Source of the DNA: Hymenobacter sediminis
GTDB taxonomy: Bacteria; Bacteroidota; Bacteroidia; Cytophagales; Hymenobacteraceae
DNA: 64,000 nucleotides
Reading direction: 5' to 3'
Assembly: GCF_003231285.1 (NCBI RefSeq)
Contig: NZ_QKNS01000005.1
Span: forward strand, 310,001 to 374,000
Shown: piece by piece, positions 62,334-64,000 of the stretch
How the letters are laid out: every line of letters begins with the position of its first letter
How positions within the stretch are numbered: the stretch's first letter is position 1
Program-made: the position numbers and the translations under genes
The notes under the pieces: generated by a model
Told to the model about the DNA's origin: nothing
Seen by the model: only the letters and a program-made list of their open reading frames with translations
The model's database searches: none

Positions 62334-64000
62334 ATGGACATTCGCCGCACCTTTGATATTCTGGCCCAGCTCCAGCAGAAGTATAATAAACCCGATTGTT
62401 TTGCCGCCAAAGTAAACGGCCAGTACGCGCCCATCAGCACCGATTCTGTTGTTGAGCAAGTAAACCAGGTAAGCCTGGGCCTGCGGGCGTTGGGTGTCGG
62501 GAAAGACGATAAGGTAGCACTGATTTCGATGAATCGGCCGGAGTGGATGTTCGCCGATTTTGGTATTGCCCAGCTCGGCGCTACTAGCGTACCAATGTAC
62601 CCCAGCATTACGGTAGAAGATTACAAGTACATCTTCACCGATGCTGGCGTGAAAGCCATCTTCGTATCCGACAAAAAGCTGCTCGATAAAGTACGCGAGG
62701 CTACTCAAGACCTGAATATCCCGGCAGAGAACATTTTCACTTTCGATAAGGTGGAAGGTGCCCGCCACTTCTCGGAGCTGCTGGAACTGGGCAAGCAAGG
62801 TAACCCCGCCGACTTAGAACCCCTGAAGGCCGCCGTACAGCCCGACGACCTGCTGACGCTCATCTACACCTCAGGCACCACCGGGCAGCCTAAGGGCGTA
62901 ATGCTGACGCACAACAACATCCTTAGCAACTGCCGCAACGCCCAGCGGTTCGTGCCCGTCACGGAGCACGACAAGGCCCTGAGCTTCCTGCCGCTGTGCC
63001 ATATTTTTGAGCGGATGGTAACGCACATCTACCTCATCAACGGCGTGAGCATCTACTACGCCGAGAGCATGGAAACCATTGCCGACAACCTGCGCGAGGT
63101 GCACCCACAAATCTTCACCACTGTGCCGCGCCTGCTGGAAAAGGTCTACGATAAGATTGTAGCCAAGGGCCATGAGCTAGAGGGGGTAAAGAAACAACTG
63201 TTCTTCTGGGCCCTTAACCTAGGCCTCAAATACGACAACCAGAAAGACCACGGTTTCTTTTACAATACCCAGCTGGCTCTGGCCAACAAGCTTATCTTCA
63301 GCAAATGGCGTGAAGCCTTAGGCGGAAACTTGCGCTGCATTGTAAGTGGAGGTGGTGCCCTGCAGCCGCGCCTAGCTCGTGTGTTCTGGTCGGCTGGTAT
63401 TCCGGTAATGGAAGGCTATGGGCTCACCGAAACCTCGCCGGTAATTGCCGTAGGCGGCTATGAGCCTAAAAACAATATGATTGGCACGGTAGGCCCCATT
63501 ATCGACAACACGGAGGTGAAAATTGCGTCTGATGGTGAAATTCTGACCCGGTCGGAATCGGTGATGAAAGGCTACTACAATAAGCCCGAGCTAACAGCCA
63601 AGGAGTTCGACGAGGAAGGCTGGTTCCACACCGGCGACATTGGCGAGATAGTAGAGGGTAGGTTCCTAAAAATCACCGACCGCAAAAAGGAAATGTTCAA
63701 GACCTCGGGCGGCAAATACATTGCCCCGCAGGTGATTGAAAGCAAGCTGAAAGAGTCGCCGCTGGTGGAGCAGTGTATGGTCGTCGGCGACGGTCAGAAA
63801 TTCCCTTCCGCGCTTGTCATTCCCTCTTTCGACGACCTGAAAGGCTGGTGCAAGCGCAACGGCGTGGACTGCAACTGCTCCAACGAGGAGTTGGTGAAGA
63901 ATGAGAAGGTAGTGAAGATGTATGAGGACCTCGTGCACAAGTACAACACAGGCTTTGCGCAGTGGGAGCAAGTCAAGAAAATCGTATTGCTTCCCCGCCT
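62334..64000 (+). CDS. Long-chain fatty acid--CoA ligase (C-terminus beyond the window)
   Basis: 555 codons from ATG 62334 to the right edge, with no stop. Motifs of the ANL superfamily: LIYTSGTTGQPKGVMLTHNN (P-loop), LPLCHIFERM, EGYGLTETSPV, and GWFHTGDIGEI, with DRKKEMFKTSGGKY as the hinge. It activates fatty acids through acyl-AMP to acyl-CoA at the inner membrane. The long helical insert after the P-loop places it in the FadD/FACL15-like long-chain group. The complete protein would be about 590-600 residues. The first 200 bases upstream hold no other gene. Confidence 0.95.
   Translation, partial: MDIRRTFDILAQLQQKYNKPDCFAAKVNGQYAPISTDSVVEQVNQVSLGLRALGVGKDDKVALISMNRPEWMFADFGIAQLGATSVPMYPSITVEDYKYIFTDAGVKAIFVSDKKLLDKVREATQDLNIPAENIFTFDKVEGARHFSELLELGKQGNPADLEPLKAAVQPDDLLTLIYTSGTTGQPKGVMLTHNNILSNCRNAQRFVPVTEHDKALSFLPLCHIFERMVTHIYLINGVSIYYAESMETIADNLREVHPQIFTTVPRLLEKVYDKIVAKGHELEGVKKQLFFWALNLGLKYDNQKDHGFFYNTQLALANKLIFSKWREALGGNLRCIVSGGGALQPRLARVFWSAGIPVMEGYGLTETSPVIAVGGYEPKNNMIGTVGPIIDNTEVKIASDGEILTRSESVMKGYYNKPELTAKEFDEEGWFHTGDIGEIVEGRFLKITDRKKEMFKTSGGKYIAPQVIESKLKESPLVEQCMVVGDGQKFPSALVIPSFDDLKGWCKRNGVDCNCSNEELVKNEKVVKMYEDLVHKYNTGFAQWEQVKKIVLLPR

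Noticed and set aside
1..64000. CRISPR arrays, insertion sequences, prophage and rRNA genes
   Set aside because: No spaced direct repeats, transposase, integrase or phage structural motifs, and no rRNA-like sequence were seen on either strand.

Overview
The window looks like a chromosomal segment of a GC-rich Bacteroidota bacterium, most likely Cytophagales close to Hymenobacter. This is inferred from gene content and promoter style, not from a search. The pointers are a fused MurF-alanine racemase, YfhO, paired OmpH/Skp genes behind BamA, DUF6089 outer membrane proteins, an ExbB-ExbD-ExbD-TonB cluster, and several TAnnTTTG boxes of the Bacteroidota -7 type close to start codons. No rRNA, tRNA, CRISPR array, transposase or phage gene was recognised.

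Layout. 1-9.4 kb: a DUF4230 gene cut by the left edge, a GT-C type membrane protein, a PLP-dependent deaminase/desulfhydrase, YfhO, a RarD-like exporter and MurF-Alr. 9.5-18.2 kb: an OmpA lipoprotein, a surface protein with a carboxypeptidase-regulatory-like domain, feoAB for ferrous iron uptake, an RsmI-like methylase with an alpha/beta hydrolase, a TPR histidine kinase and a small membrane protein. 18.2-21.1 kb: selD and mnmH, which together make 2-selenouridine in tRNA, and pdxJ. 21.4-35.1 kb (+ strand): yqeY, cvpA, pabA/trpG, a hydrolase, then a cell-envelope block: CBS protein, POTRA/barrel protein, nadK, two DUF6089 proteins, uppS, bamA, two ompH genes and rluD. 35.2-43.3 kb (- strand): exbB-exbD-exbD-tonB, a second tonB, a small membrane protein, a PstS-like lipoprotein, a TPR protein, and mazG. 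43.5-46.2 kb: glmM and a cysteine desulfurase.

46.3-52.7 kb is the accessory part. A frameshifted DUF389 gene and a 23-codon remnant of a gene whose paralogue lies intact at 52.8 kb border a locus read leftwards. It holds a LuxR-type regulator, two short peptide genes with double-glycine leaders and GxxxG motifs, an AT-rich CPBP-family membrane protease, an HlyD adaptor and an ABC exporter with a C39 leader peptidase. This has the parts list of a two-peptide (class IIb-like) bacteriocin or signal-peptide system, and it is the best candidate here for something undescribed. One of the two peptide genes is only 56 codons long and easily missed.

52.8-64 kb: a membrane-anchored protein, a PRC-barrel protein, ferrochelatase, the GTPases era and der, two Ala-rich small lipoproteins, a conserved hypothetical, murQ, a cytochrome b5-like protein, an arginase-fold protein with an altered metal site, and a long-chain acyl-CoA ligase cut by the right edge.

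Two wider patterns stand out. Convergent gene pairs are often separated by long perfect hairpins, two of which share the same 23-bp stem and 3-nt loop. The heptamer GGGGTAG/CTACCCC is far more frequent than expected.
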